Numbered from the stretch's first letter, positions 8,931-18,183 are shown. The stretch: 64,000 bases of DNA from Sphingobacterium sp. (GCA_022712315.1 JALAGS010000205.1:1-64000), one strand, 5' to 3'. Numbers and translations are program-made. The notes: generated from the letters alone by a model not told the origin.

Positions 8931-9232
8931 TTACTGATGTCTACACGATTTAGTTGATTCAGCACGAATCGTGTTTTGCTTCATAGCGGTCGGTGGTCGC
9001 AAAGTCATGAAGTTTTTTACTGTTGAATAGTAGGTGCGTTTGACGCTGCTTGCTGTTTGTACGTCGAAACCGTCTAAGTTTTGCAAACCGAAAATAATAA
9101 TTGAAAAACCTGATTTAAAATTGATTGTTTAATAATAAAGAACTTGGAGGAATCGATCTTTTGAAAGGAGCAAAGATGGTTCTTTTGAAACTGTGATGAA
9201 GGTAGATTTTTTGTTTTTAAAATAGCGACTGC
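8931..9232. other. Intergenic stretch before the desaturase gene
   Basis: No gene was recognised in these 300 bases. An 8-bp inverted repeat ACACGATT/AATCGTGT (8943-8950 and 8967-8974, 16-base loop) could be an operator. No convincing TAnnTTTG promoter was picked out for the downstream gene. Confidence 0.4.
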
Positions 9233-10462
9233 ATGTATACGGAAAAGCTTAATCTTTTGGCATTTATCATTCCCTTGTTTTTAGTTTTGATGCTGTTGGA
9301 ATACTGGTATAGTTTAAAAAAACAGAAGCGTTTTTATTCTTTTGATGAATCCATTTCCAATCTCAATGTCGGTATTGTCGAGCGCATGTGTGATATGTTT
9401 TCTGTGAGCTTGTTTTACTTTTTTTTCGTTTGGGTGTATCAAAATTTTGCTATATTTCACATTGAAGCGAATCTTTGGACCTGGATTATACTTTTCTTAT
9501 TTACAGATTTTCTCTGGTATTGGTATCATCGTTACAGCCATGAAATCAACCTATTGTGGGCCGCACACGTTGTCCATCATCAGAGTGAAGACTATAACTT
9601 CACGGTAGCAGCTCGTATTACCATATTTCAGGCGGTATTTCGTTCGCTGTTTTGGGCTTTTATTCCCCTTTTGGGTTTTCCACCTTTTATGATGACAGCA
9701 ATCTTATTGGTGCATGGGGTATATCCATTCTTCTCCCATACACAAACCGTAGGTAATTTGGGTGTTCTTGAGCGGATATTTGTAACGCCCTCACATCATC
9801 GCGTACATCATAGCAGCAATGAAATCTATTTGGATAAGAATTACGGGGACATTCTAATTATCTGGGATAGACTGTTTGGAACATTTATCCCCGAGCAGAA
9901 AGAGGAGCCTTGTGTCTATGGACTTACTAAACCTATCCATCGCTATACTTTTCTATGGCAGCATTTTCATTATTTATTTGAAATTGGCCTGTCATTTAAG
10001 CGCGCGCAGGGATTTAAAAACAAAATGCGAACTATATTTGGTCGACCCGACGATATACAGCCTGAAATCAGAACAGAATTGGAACAGAAGATTTTTGCAG
10101 GTATCAAACCACAGGTTCATGGACAGGGGTTAAGCCGTTATATCTTTTTTCAGTCCATGCTGACAATGATCCTTCTTTTTTTCTTTTTGCTTTATGGTAA
10201 TTATCAGCAACTCCTCCAGCTCATTGTAGGTGGGGTATTTATTCTCTGCAGTGTCATTTGTATAGGTGGCCTTCTGGAGCATGAAGGTTGGGTTTTTCCG
10301 CTTGAGATGTTGCGGTTATTTTTGTTGCTGCTGTATATCAGCTTAACGTTTTACTCGCCTTTAAGTCTTGTTTTATTGGGATCTTTCGTTTTAATTCAAT
10401 TGATTTTTTATCAAAGTTTAGCCGCTCGTTACACGAAATTACTTCATCTTGAACGAAGCTGA
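9233..10462 (+). CDS. Sterol desaturase / fatty acid hydroxylase family protein (AGMO-like)
   Basis: Integral-membrane di-iron oxygenase, 409 residues. The three histidine boxes of the fatty acid hydroxylase superfamily are intact: HRYSH (about residue 99), HVVHH (about 113) and HRVHH (about 190). Several hydrophobic helices precede and separate the boxes. After the catalytic domain there is a further hydrophobic region of about 110 residues, predicted to be three or four helices. That gives the overall size and layout of alkylglycerol monooxygenase-like proteins rather than the shorter core enzymes. The lipid substrate is unknown. It is a lone gene, convergent with the glycosyltransferase operon. 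Confidence 0.85.
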   Translation: MYTEKLNLLAFIIPLFLVLMLLEYWYSLKKQKRFYSFDESISNLNVGIVERMCDMFSVSLFYFFFVWVYQNFAIFHIEANLWTWIILFLFTDFLWYWYHRYSHEINLLWAAHVVHHQSEDYNFTVAARITIFQAVFRSLFWAFIPLLGFPPFMMTAILLVHGVYPFFSHTQTVGNLGVLERIFVTPSHHRVHHSSNEIYLDKNYGDILIIWDRLFGTFIPEQKEEPCVYGLTKPIHRYTFLWQHFHYLFEIGLSFKRAQGFKNKMRTIFGRPDDIQPEIRTELEQKIFAGIKPQVHGQGLSRYIFFQSMLTMILLFFFLLYGNYQQLLQLIVGGVFILCSVICIGGLLEHEGWVFPLEMLRLFLLLLYISLTFYSPLSLVLLGSFVLIQLIFYQSLAARYTKLLHLERS

Positions 10463-10532
10463 ATTTATCGGAGAGAATGCTTACCTCTCCTGATTATAAT
10501 CGAATTTATAAAGTATATAAACCTTTATAGAT

Positions 10533-11675
10533 CTATTGGCATAGGTCGACAAAGGATTGACAGTAGGATCTGGCCATAATATCCCAACTATATTGCTTTA
10601 GGGTATTCTGTTTAAATTGCAGGCCTAACTTTTTATAGTGGGCTGGCTCTGCTAAGATAGCTTGAAGTTGTTCGACCCAGGCATTCTGGTTTTTGCTTGC
10701 CAGGAGCAGACCGTTGCCATTATGTGTCACTGCACTTGTAATTCCTTCCAATTCTGACGCGACAACGATTGTACCTGCTGTGGAGGCTTCCAAACAGACG
10801 AGTCCAAAACCTTCCATATCGCCCGCCACTTCGATATTGGGCATCAAGAAGGCTTGAGCATTGGTCAATAGGCTTTTCAGCTGTTCAAATGGAACTTTTC
10901 CAAGATGTTGAATTTTTTCGGGATGTGCTTTCAGTAGTTTTCGGATCTCTTGCTGATCCGTGGGATAACCCAGAAATAAAGTCATTAAATGATACAGCTT
11001 TGCGGGCATCAGATGCAATAGACGTTCTTTCCATGTAGATTCTTGGTCGAATGGGCCGACCATCAGTAATTTGAAATCACCCTGGATCGCCGGTATGACA
11101 TCTTTCATAAGCCAGGAGAACCCCTTCCGTTTGACTGCTCGTCCTAATGTGATAAAATAAGGCTTGCTCACACTGTTTGTTTCAGTGACTTGCGCGGGTA
11201 CCTGTATCGGATCGACACCGTTAGGTATAATGATAATTTTTGAGGGATCAATACCACGTAACTGGGCGGCTTCTGCGGTGGCTTGGCTTACGGCAATAAT
11301 CTGGTCGAATGCGTTAAACCTTGGTACGACCTTTTTTTGAAAATAACTGAAGGGAAATACGATATCCAGGCCATGAATCGTAACCACACGCTTTAAATGG
11401 CGGTACCCTTTGTGAAAGGAGGCCAACGAGGCTATTAACCCATCATTAAAGTGAATAAGCTTGATCCCCGGGTTTTCTTTCACCTTTGCCAGGATACGAC
11501 GATTTAGCTGAAGGAAGAAAGTTAAAATGGATTCTTTATGATCGTAGACTAAAGTGTGCGTTTTTAAATAAAGAGCTGCTGTGTTGATCAGTTCAAAACT
11601 CTGCTTTTCCATGCCTCCAACACTTGGAGGGTATTTGTGGCTGACAAATAATATTTCTATTTCAGATAGGGACAT
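10533..11675 (-). CDS. Glycosyltransferase family 4 protein
   Basis: Retaining GT-B sugar transferase, 380 residues. The N-terminal domain begins with the usual glycine-rich motif (SHKYPPSVGGMEKQ). The C-terminal donor-binding domain has GRAVKRKGFSWL and the E-x7-E motif (EGFGLVCLE). It is the last gene of a three-gene operon; its start overlaps the membrane protein gene by 14 bases. Donor and acceptor cannot be told from sequence. The context suggests a lipid or envelope glycan. Confidence 0.88.
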   Translation of the reverse strand: MSLSEIEILFVSHKYPPSVGGMEKQSFELINTAALYLKTHTLVYDHKESILTFFLQLNRRILAKVKENPGIKLIHFNDGLIASLASFHKGYRHLKRVVTIHGLDIVFPFSYFQKKVVPRFNAFDQIIAVSQATAEAAQLRGIDPSKIIIIPNGVDPIQVPAQVTETNSVSKPYFITLGRAVKRKGFSWLMKDVIPAIQGDFKLLMVGPFDQESTWKERLLHLMPAKLYHLMTLFLGYPTDQQEIRKLLKAHPEKIQHLGKVPFEQLKSLLTNAQAFLMPNIEVAGDMEGFGLVCLEASTAGTIVVASELEGITSAVTHNGNGLLLASKNQNAWVEQLQAILAEPAHYKKLGLQFKQNTLKQYSWDIMARSYCQSFVDLCQ

Positions 11676-12663
11676 GAACTGCTTTCTTTTTGATGCATAG
11701 ATAAAATATAAATCCTAAACCTGCCCAGAAGAGCTGCCGGCTGCGGCGCAATAGCGAAGCACTGAGCCAAATTGTTCCCCCTGTAATACCGATCATATGG
11801 AGCAGGAGCTTGTTGGCGATTTCTTCGACACCAAGTTGGCCGGGAATGAAAGCACCCATGCTTTTCAGTACAATGACACTCATATCCAGTATCAATCCAT
11901 GAATCGGTTGAGCAGGGGTACCCAGAAATTTTAGAATATAATAGAATTCAAGACTTCCGATAATCCAATGGAGGGCAAAAAGTAAATAGGAACACCAAAA
12001 GATCTTATTTTGATGTTGGTAAAAGTATTTTACATTCCAAAGTAGCGTCTGCATATAGGATTGTGCTTTTCCCAAAAAACTTGTTGTCGAAGCTGTATTT
12101 TGCGAAGGACTTTTTGCGGCTATTAGCCAGTAGAGCATTAAGAGAACCAAGAGCAGCAAAAGAGTACAGACGAAATAGATTGTAGAACCTGTATAACGTA
12201 TAACTTCACTTTTTAAAGGAGAGAACATCAACCAGAGCATAGCGATCAAAAAAAGAGTCAATTGGGAAAGGACCGCAGTAATACGGGATATTGCAACAGA
12301 ATTCAATCCTTCTTTTAACGGAATGTTGTAACGGGTGATCAATTCTGCCTTTAACAGGTCACCACCGATAATGCTAGTGGGATTGAATAGCCCAACGGTT
12401 TCACCGATTTGACGGATAGCAAAGAGTTCAATCAGATTCACTTTCTTTTTATCGGAACCCAAACATATCCACCAGGCTAGGGTACCTAGAAAATATGCTG
12501 CACAAGTTGTCAACAAAATAAAGATAAAGCGATAACCAACTGCGGAGAGTTCTTTTTTTAACGCATTGAAGTCGCTTTTAGCTAAAAAGATCGCAATGGA
12601 TACCAAGATCAAAACTAAAAATGTGCCTTTGAATAGCTTACTTGGGGATGTTAGTTTGCCCAT
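11662..12663 (-). CDS. Flippase-like lysylphosphatidylglycerol synthase transmembrane-domain protein
   Basis: Polytopic inner-membrane protein, 333 residues, with about eight hydrophobic segments. It resembles the membrane domain family of MprF-type flippases (LPG_synthase_TM). The polar landmarks are NPTSIIGGDLLKAEL and GAFIPGQLGVEE, both typical of the family. There is no C-terminal transferase domain. It overlaps the glycosyltransferase genes on both sides (13 and 14 bases), so the three products are probably made together. The likely role is moving or helping to synthesise a glycolipid made by its neighbours (inference). Confidence 0.82.
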   Translation of the reverse strand: MGKLTSPSKLFKGTFLVLILVSIAIFLAKSDFNALKKELSAVGYRFIFILLTTCAAYFLGTLAWWICLGSDKKKVNLIELFAIRQIGETVGLFNPTSIIGGDLLKAELITRYNIPLKEGLNSVAISRITAVLSQLTLFLIAMLWLMFSPLKSEVIRYTGSTIYFVCTLLLLLVLLMLYWLIAAKSPSQNTASTTSFLGKAQSYMQTLLWNVKYFYQHQNKIFWCSYLLFALHWIIGSLEFYYILKFLGTPAQPIHGLILDMSVIVLKSMGAFIPGQLGVEEIANKLLLHMIGITGGTIWLSASLLRRSRQLFWAGLGFIFYLCIKKKAVHVPI

Positions 12664-13826
12664 GCCAAATCTGTTTCCTGTGTTTTATCTACCAGTCGGT
12701 CAATATCATCAAAATAGGACTGTGATAGCCTGTTCCAGTCCAGCTGCCTAACATAAGAAAGACCTGCAGCAACAAGATTCTTTTTTAAGCTTGTGTCAGA
12801 AAGGATTTTTTTGAGGTAATAAACATATCCGGCCGCATTTTCGGGCTGACACTTAAACCCATTTTTCCCATGCTGAATCAGTGAAGCGGAACCTCCACCA
12901 TCAGCGATAACACAAGGAAGTCCAGATGCTAATGCTTCTACAACGACATTGCCATAAGTTTCTGAAACCGATGGAAAGACAAAGGCATCTGCCGAAGCAT
13001 ATAGGATCGCAAGCTCTTCGTGGTTTTTCTTTCCCAAAAATATGGCTTTTGGCATCTCCTGCATTGCTGTTATTTTGGCAGTTCCCTCGCCAACAACAAT
13101 GAAATTATAGTCGAGATTTTGCGCTTGTATCTGTTGATAGATTTCAATGAGTGTTTTAATATTTTTTTCCCAAACAATACGGCTGACAAAAAGTATAGTA
13201 GGTTTGTCATTTTCTGTGATAGACTGTATGTGAGAAATATTCTTTTTATAGGGGTTAAATAAGGTCGTGTCGATTCCTCTCTGCCACAGTTTTAATCCTT
13301 CCTGTTGTAAACCGATCTCCTGCAGTTCACTTAGAATGGATTTGGTCGGCACATACACAATATCACATTTGTTATAGAAATTATTCATAGCTTTTTTCAT
13401 CCATTGTTCGGTTGGTTTAACCAAGGGTAAGATATTTTTGAAATAATAAGCGATGTATGAAATGAAATGTGTATGATAGATCGTTAGAACAGGTATTCCT
13501 TTTCGTTTGGCATAATTCAAGGCAAAGAAACCCAAAAGGGATGGGGTAGCAATGTGGATCATGTCCGGAGCAAATTCATCCAGGGCGAGTTCAAGTTTCT
13601 TTTTGATAAGCTGTGGAATAGCAAGGCAATAATCATCATTGACGGGTATTTTAAATGTCGGGACCTTGTAAGAATGAAAATTTCGAAATTTTGTGGGGCC
13701 GCCGCCATAGATAAAAAAATAATTAAATTTTTGCTGATCGATGCGGTTTATCAGCTGAAACATTGTACGCGATGCACCGTCAAAATCCTCAACGAGTATC
13801 TCTGTAAAGAATGCTACCTTTCTCAT
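12651..13826 (-). CDS. Glycosyltransferase family 4 protein (MgtA/PimB-like)
   Basis: GT-B retaining transferase, 391 residues, first gene of the overlapping three-gene operon. The N-terminus MRKVAFFTEI...DGASRTMFQLI is typical of diacylglycerol- or phosphatidylinositol-directed GT4 enzymes. The C-terminal domain has FVSRIVWEKNI, a nucleotide-sugar pocket and the E-x7-E region SETYGNVVVEALASG. It may make the first glycosylation of a lipid, which the second GT4 extends (inference). Confidence 0.87.
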   Translation of the reverse strand: MRKVAFFTEILVEDFDGASRTMFQLINRIDQQKFNYFFIYGGGPTKFRNFHSYKVPTFKIPVNDDYCLAIPQLIKKKLELALDEFAPDMIHIATPSLLGFFALNYAKRKGIPVLTIYHTHFISYIAYYFKNILPLVKPTEQWMKKAMNNFYNKCDIVYVPTKSILSELQEIGLQQEGLKLWQRGIDTTLFNPYKKNISHIQSITENDKPTILFVSRIVWEKNIKTLIEIYQQIQAQNLDYNFIVVGEGTAKITAMQEMPKAIFLGKKNHEELAILYASADAFVFPSVSETYGNVVVEALASGLPCVIADGGGSASLIQHGKNGFKCQPENAAGYVYYLKKILSDTSLKKNLVAAGLSYVRQLDWNRLSQSYFDDIDRLVDKTQETDLAWAN

Positions 13827-14029
13827 GTTATTCTTATTAGGGGTTGTATAAAAATATCTGAAAGCTGTAACTCCTATGCTATGCCCGTATTATCCTTTTG
13901 TCATTATAGTGTTTATAAATTATGAGTTTTTAATAATTTGTGCATGATTATTAAAAATAGAATTAATTGAACATGATCATTGAGCTAATGTTTGAGCGGT
14001 AGCTTTGGATTGAACAAAATATTCAGTCC

Positions 14030-15016
14030 ATGTTAATAGATCTATTGTTCGAAAAAAAAATTAGACCTAAGGGTTTTCGAAAAATTCTCCTCTTATTTGT
14101 TTGTGCATCTGCAGGCGTTATGTTGGGGTTTAAGCTCAAGCCTAAACAGCAGCCTAAACTTGGCAACTTAAGCTATGCAGCTTTGCCTGATGCGAACTAC
14201 GGGCAGCTTAATTTATTGACATATAATATCGCTGGTCTCCCTGAGCTGATTTCCAGTGCAGTAACAGAGCGGTCTTCCAGTATTACTTCGATCGGCGAGC
14301 GAATCAATGGATTTGATATTGTCAATGTACAGGAAGACTTTAATTACAACAAATTTCTTTATCGTAACAATAAGCATAGCTACCGAACTGCAAATATGGG
14401 AGGAGTACCTTTTGGTGATGGTCTGAGCACACTTTCAAAATATCCCATTGTTGAGTTTGAGCGAATAAGCTGGACGGATTGCAACGGTACAGATTGCCTG
14501 ACTCCTAAAGGCTTTTCATATGCTCGTATCCAATTAGCTAAGGAGGTTTTTATTGATGTTTATAATGTACATGCAACAGCTCAGGATGATCGGAATGCAA
14601 CTATTGCGCGGCAGAAGAATATCAATCAGCTGAAAACCTATATCAAAAAATATTCGGCGGATAAGCCACTTTTAATCATGGGTGATTTTAATTCCCATTA
14701 TGCTTATGAACTAGATAACATTGGTTCTTTTCAGGAGGACTTGGGTCTGGTAGATGCCTGGGTAAGTTTGCGAAATAAGGGTGAAATTCCTGGACATCAA
14801 ACAAACTTTGAAGCGAAAACCGCATTGGAGCTGACGGAGGATTGCGAGGGCATTGACAAAATTTACTACCGCAATAATCATCATCTACTATTTGAAGCAA
14901 AGGATTACCAGGTCCAGAAAAAACTCTTTCAAAACGAGCAGGGACAGGATCTATCAGATCATTGCGCGGTCTCCCTACAGTTGGGCTGGCGTATTGTCAA
15001 ATCTTCGGTTCAGTAA
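14030..15016 (+). CDS. Membrane-anchored EEP-family phosphodiesterase, sphingomyelinase-like
   Basis: Endonuclease/exonuclease/phosphatase fold hydrolase, 328 residues. One hydrophobic helix (about residues 18-34) should anchor it to the inner membrane with the catalytic domain outside. Catalytic landmarks are N66 (TYNIAGLP), E102 (VQED), H181 (VHATAQDD), D219/N221 (GDFNSH) and D310/H311 (SDH). The segment CNGTDCLTPKGFSYARI followed by VHATAQDD resembles bacterial neutral sphingomyelinases more than DNases. Sphingolipid or phospholipid head-group hydrolysis is therefore plausible (inference). It is a single gene with its own terminator. Confidence 0.8.
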   Translation: MLIDLLFEKKIRPKGFRKILLLFVCASAGVMLGFKLKPKQQPKLGNLSYAALPDANYGQLNLLTYNIAGLPELISSAVTERSSSITSIGERINGFDIVNVQEDFNYNKFLYRNNKHSYRTANMGGVPFGDGLSTLSKYPIVEFERISWTDCNGTDCLTPKGFSYARIQLAKEVFIDVYNVHATAQDDRNATIARQKNINQLKTYIKKYSADKPLLIMGDFNSHYAYELDNIGSFQEDLGLVDAWVSLRNKGEIPGHQTNFEAKTALELTEDCEGIDKIYYRNNHHLLFEAKDYQVQKKLFQNEQGQDLSDHCAVSLQLGWRIVKSSVQ

Positions 15017-15054
15017 GATAAAACTTTCTCAATTCTTTCATATCAATCGCGATT

Positions 15055-15082
15055 AGCACTGAACCCCTCAGTGCTTTTTTCT
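15055..15082 (+). terminator. Rho-independent terminator after the EEP hydrolase
   Basis: An 8-bp stem AGCACTGA/TCAGTGCT with a 5-base loop is followed by a T run. Confidence 0.8.
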
Positions 15083-15202
15083 TGGATATGTACATCCCTT
15101 AAACGCCAGGTCTATTTATTGTTCCTCGTTTGACAAAGGGATCAGCGTTACAGTCAATTGTTATAATAGAGGAAGTAGAATGATGAAGAAATACGAGAAT
15201 AT

Positions 15203-15232
15203 AAAAAAGCCCCATAAAAAAGATTATGGAGC
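15203..15232 (-). terminator. Rho-independent terminator after the ABC-F gene
   Basis: A 9-bp stem including one G-U pair (209-217 with 224-232) is followed, on the minus strand, by six T residues. It lies just beyond the ABC-F stop codon. Confidence 0.75.
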
Positions 15233-15257
15233 CTTTATAAAATTGGGATAAATTATC

Positions 15258-16883
15258 TTATTTGTACATTTCTTCGCGTTGTGCTTTGACCACATCGCTA
15301 TTAATGTATTCATCGTAAGTCATCAATTTGTCGATGATACCTTTAGGTGTCAATTCAATAATTCTATTCGCAACAGTTTCCGTCAGTTCGTGGTCACGTG
15401 AAGTGAACAGCATCGATCCTTTAAAATCTGACATGCCATTATTTAAAGCTGTAATCGATTCAAGATCCAAGTGGTTGGTCGGTTCGTCGAAGATGAGGAA
15501 GTTGGCACCTTGAAGCATCATACGAGAAAACATGCAGCGCATTTTTTCACCTCCAGAGAGCACAGATACTTTTTTCATAACTTCTTCGCCAGAGAAAAGC
15601 ATTTTTCCTAAAAATCCGCGCAAGAATTGTTCATCGGCTTCAGGATTTGTTGTATAGTCTCTTAACCAATCGACTAGATTTTCGTTTTTACCTTCAAAAA
15701 ACGCTGCATTCTCAATTGGCATATCAGCAGGAGTGATGGTCACCCCCCATTTAAACTCACCTCCAAAGTCAGCATCTCTACCGGTAATAATATCGTAGAA
15801 TGCAGTAGTGACTAATGAGTTTGGACCTAGTACAGCAATTTTATCACCTTTATTAATCATAAACGTGATATCCTTGAAGAAAACTTCGCCATTGACCGTT
15901 TTGCTTAATCCTTCTACTTGTAAAGTCTGATCCCCAGGTTCACGGTTCATGGTATTGAACATGATGGCAGGGTATTTACGGTTGGAAGGTTTGATTTCGT
16001 CAATATTGATTTTATCCAAAGCTTTCTTACGTGAAGTCGCTTGTTTTGATTTGGAAGCATTGGCAGAGAAACGACGGATAAATTCCTGAAGTTCCTTAAC
16101 CTTATCTTCCATCTTTTTATTTTGGTCAGACCGTTGTTTTAGGGCTAATTGAGAAGATTCGTACCAGAAGGAGTAGTTACCCGTATAGATTGTCATTTTT
16201 CCAAAATCTATATCTACCGTATGCGTACATACAGCATCTAGGAAGTGACGGTCATGGGATACGACTAGGACGATTGCTTCATAGCTTGCTAAAAAATCTT
16301 CTAACCATGCGATGGTGTTTATATCCAGGTCATTGGTAGGCTCATCGAGAATCAAAATATCTGGTTTTCCAAATAAAGCTTGCGCCAGTAATACGCGAAC
16401 TTTTTGATTACCGTCGATTTCAGAAACCAATTTATAGTGTAGATCTTCTTTAATACCCAGGCTGCTCAACAACGTCGCTGCATTAGATTCGGCATTCCAG
16501 CCATCCATTTCAGCAAAAAGACTTTCTAATTCGCCGGCACGTTCACCGTCCGCATCAGAGAAATCCTCTTTCATGTAAATAGCATCTTTCTCTTTCATGA
16601 TTTTGTAAAGCTCCTGGTTACCCATCATGACTGTTTCCAGAACAGTAAATTCGTCGAAAGCGTAGTGATCCTGACTTAAAACAGACATGCGTTCGCCTGG
16701 CGTAAAAGCCACAGAACCTGTTGAAGGATCAACTTCACCAGAGATAATTTTTAAGAACGTAGATTTACCTGCTCCATTAGCGCCGATAATACCGTAACAG
16801 TTTCCAGGTGTAAATTTTAGATTGACATCTTCGAATAGTACACGTTTACCATAACGAAGGGAGAGATTTGACACATTAATCAT
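15258..16883 (-). CDS. ABC-F family ATPase, YbiT-like, with an asymmetric pair of ATP sites
   Basis: Soluble ribosome-associated-type ATPase, 541 residues, two nucleotide-binding domains joined by the basic ABC-F linker (about residues 240-310). NBD1 has a perfect Walker A (GANGAGKST, 34-42) and DEPTNDLD, but its signature is SEIDGNQK instead of LSGGQ. NBD2 has a canonical signature (LSGGEK) and DEPTNHLD, but its Walker A is GPNSLVTT (353-360), without the essential GK[ST]. Its H-switch region reads SRDHE instead of SHDRE. One composite site should therefore work and the other should not. It lies close to YbiT; resistance is not implied. Confidence 0.92.
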   Translation of the reverse strand: MINVSNLSLRYGKRVLFEDVNLKFTPGNCYGIIGANGAGKSTFLKIISGEVDPSTGSVAFTPGERMSVLSQDHYAFDEFTVLETVMMGNQELYKIMKEKDAIYMKEDFSDADGERAGELESLFAEMDGWNAESNAATLLSSLGIKEDLHYKLVSEIDGNQKVRVLLAQALFGKPDILILDEPTNDLDINTIAWLEDFLASYEAIVLVVSHDRHFLDAVCTHTVDIDFGKMTIYTGNYSFWYESSQLALKQRSDQNKKMEDKVKELQEFIRRFSANASKSKQATSRKKALDKINIDEIKPSNRKYPAIMFNTMNREPGDQTLQVEGLSKTVNGEVFFKDITFMINKGDKIAVLGPNSLVTTAFYDIITGRDADFGGEFKWGVTITPADMPIENAAFFEGKNENLVDWLRDYTTNPEADEQFLRGFLGKMLFSGEEVMKKVSVLSGGEKMRCMFSRMMLQGANFLIFDEPTNHLDLESITALNNGMSDFKGSMLFTSRDHELTETVANRIIELTPKGIIDKLMTYDEYINSDVVKAQREEMYK

Positions 16884-16887
16884 GCTG

Positions 16888-16895
16888 CAAAGATA
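16888..16895 (-). promoter_or_regulatory. -7 element directly in front of the ABC-F start
   Basis: On the minus strand this reads TATCTTTG, a perfect TAnnTTTG, ending only four bases before the ATG. Transcription from it would start at or beside the A of the start codon, giving a leaderless message. A good -33 TTG at the usual distance was not found, so this is tentative. Confidence 0.45.
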
Positions 16896-17158
16896 CGTTT
16901 TAATCTTGTATTTTTAACTATTTACACTGATCACTTCCATTCAAAATAGCGAAGTCTCTCCTGTCGTGGTGAATGGCTGATTTCCAGATCTTTTCAGCGA
17001 GTTGTGTACTTTGAAAAAGAGGTAAGCGAGACGTTCTTTCCAAGAAGGGGAGAAACTCGGGCAATAGACTAATATTGCATTAATAAATAATGAACATTGC
17101 TTTTACTACCCAAATTGGCTTCTTTTTTGTTGTGCAAGAGCTCAAAATAAAATCAATT

Positions 17159-18139
17159 ATGAAGAGAAAAAGAATAAGCTGCTCTATTGTGCTTGTTGTC
17201 GCTTTTTTTGTGAACCTGCAAGACGCTTCTGCCCAATTTGGAGGTTTACTCGATAAAGCGAGCAAGGCTGTCGCTTCCAAGGGAAGCAAAGTGCTGGCGC
17301 TAGACAAACTGTTAAAAGAACCTGAAGCTATCAGTACCAGTTTTGAAGATGTGAATCGGAAAGGCGAGCAAATGCCAGACTTTCAAAATACGGCTGTTTA
17401 CAAACCGTTGGAAAATCTGCCAAAGAACGGAAGCGATGGCTATCTGTTGGAGGCTGGACATTTTGAAATGACCAATAAGAGCTATTGTTTAAAGGCCGGT
17501 ACGTATGCGCCTTCAAAGGGCGACGGGTATATGTATGCACCCACCTTGGGTAAAAAAAGGGAAGTAGTCATAGCCATTTTGAAAAGCGCGGAGAAACATC
17601 CAGAGGTGGCACAATCTGATATACAGATGCTATTGTGGACGATTATTGCAAAAACAAAATTTATCGATTACGCTGGACCTGTGAAAGAGACAGCCTTAAA
17701 ACTGCTTACAGCTGAGCAAATTTTACATCTGGAAGGCGGTGCCCTTGGCGTTTTGCCATTCGATGTTGTTCAAAAAGCAAAAGACCAAATGCCACCTGCT
17801 GTGCAGACAATCTTCGAAGCGGAAAATAATATTCGCCATCTTGTTTCTTCGGGAAATTACTCTTATGCTGATTTTGAGCAATATGCTATTTTGGCCGGTA
17901 TGGCCGAACCGCGTACGGATGTGCCAAGTGGTATCTGGACACTTCATCCCGACGGTTATTATGTACGCTACTTTCCAAGTGGATATGCCGTGACCAAAGT
18001 TCAGCTGTATGTCCCTCAGGAGCTAATAACAAAATTGAATGGGAAAAAACTTGTGTATGACGCAACGGACGATATTGCATGTCCGGCAAATACGGGCTCG
18101 CAACGATTGGCACAAACGAATGAACCGGTTCGCCATTAG
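17159..18139 (+). CDS. Secreted protein of unknown function
   Basis: Protein of 326 residues that I do not recognise. The internal ATG at 17159 is chosen because it starts a clean signal peptide (MKRKRISCSIVLVVAFFVNL, cleavage after an ASA-Q site); the upstream in-frame extension is not signal-like. The mature part begins QFGGLLDKASKAV. The middle is rich in short helices (KETALKLLTAEQILHLEGG). The C-terminal half contains a tyrosine-rich segment, DGYYVRYFPSGYAV. No catalytic motif was seen. It is probably periplasmic or exported. It faces the small ORF at 18222, with a large palindrome between them. Confidence 0.65.
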   Translation: MKRKRISCSIVLVVAFFVNLQDASAQFGGLLDKASKAVASKGSKVLALDKLLKEPEAISTSFEDVNRKGEQMPDFQNTAVYKPLENLPKNGSDGYLLEAGHFEMTNKSYCLKAGTYAPSKGDGYMYAPTLGKKREVVIAILKSAEKHPEVAQSDIQMLLWTIIAKTKFIDYAGPVKETALKLLTAEQILHLEGGALGVLPFDVVQKAKDQMPPAVQTIFEAENNIRHLVSSGNYSYADFEQYAILAGMAEPRTDVPSGIWTLHPDGYYVRYFPSGYAVTKVQLYVPQELITKLNGKKLVYDATDDIACPANTGSQRLAQTNEPVRH

Positions 18140-18183
18140 GATTTGAGCGGGTGCAAGGAAGATAAGGAGAGAAGGATATAGGA

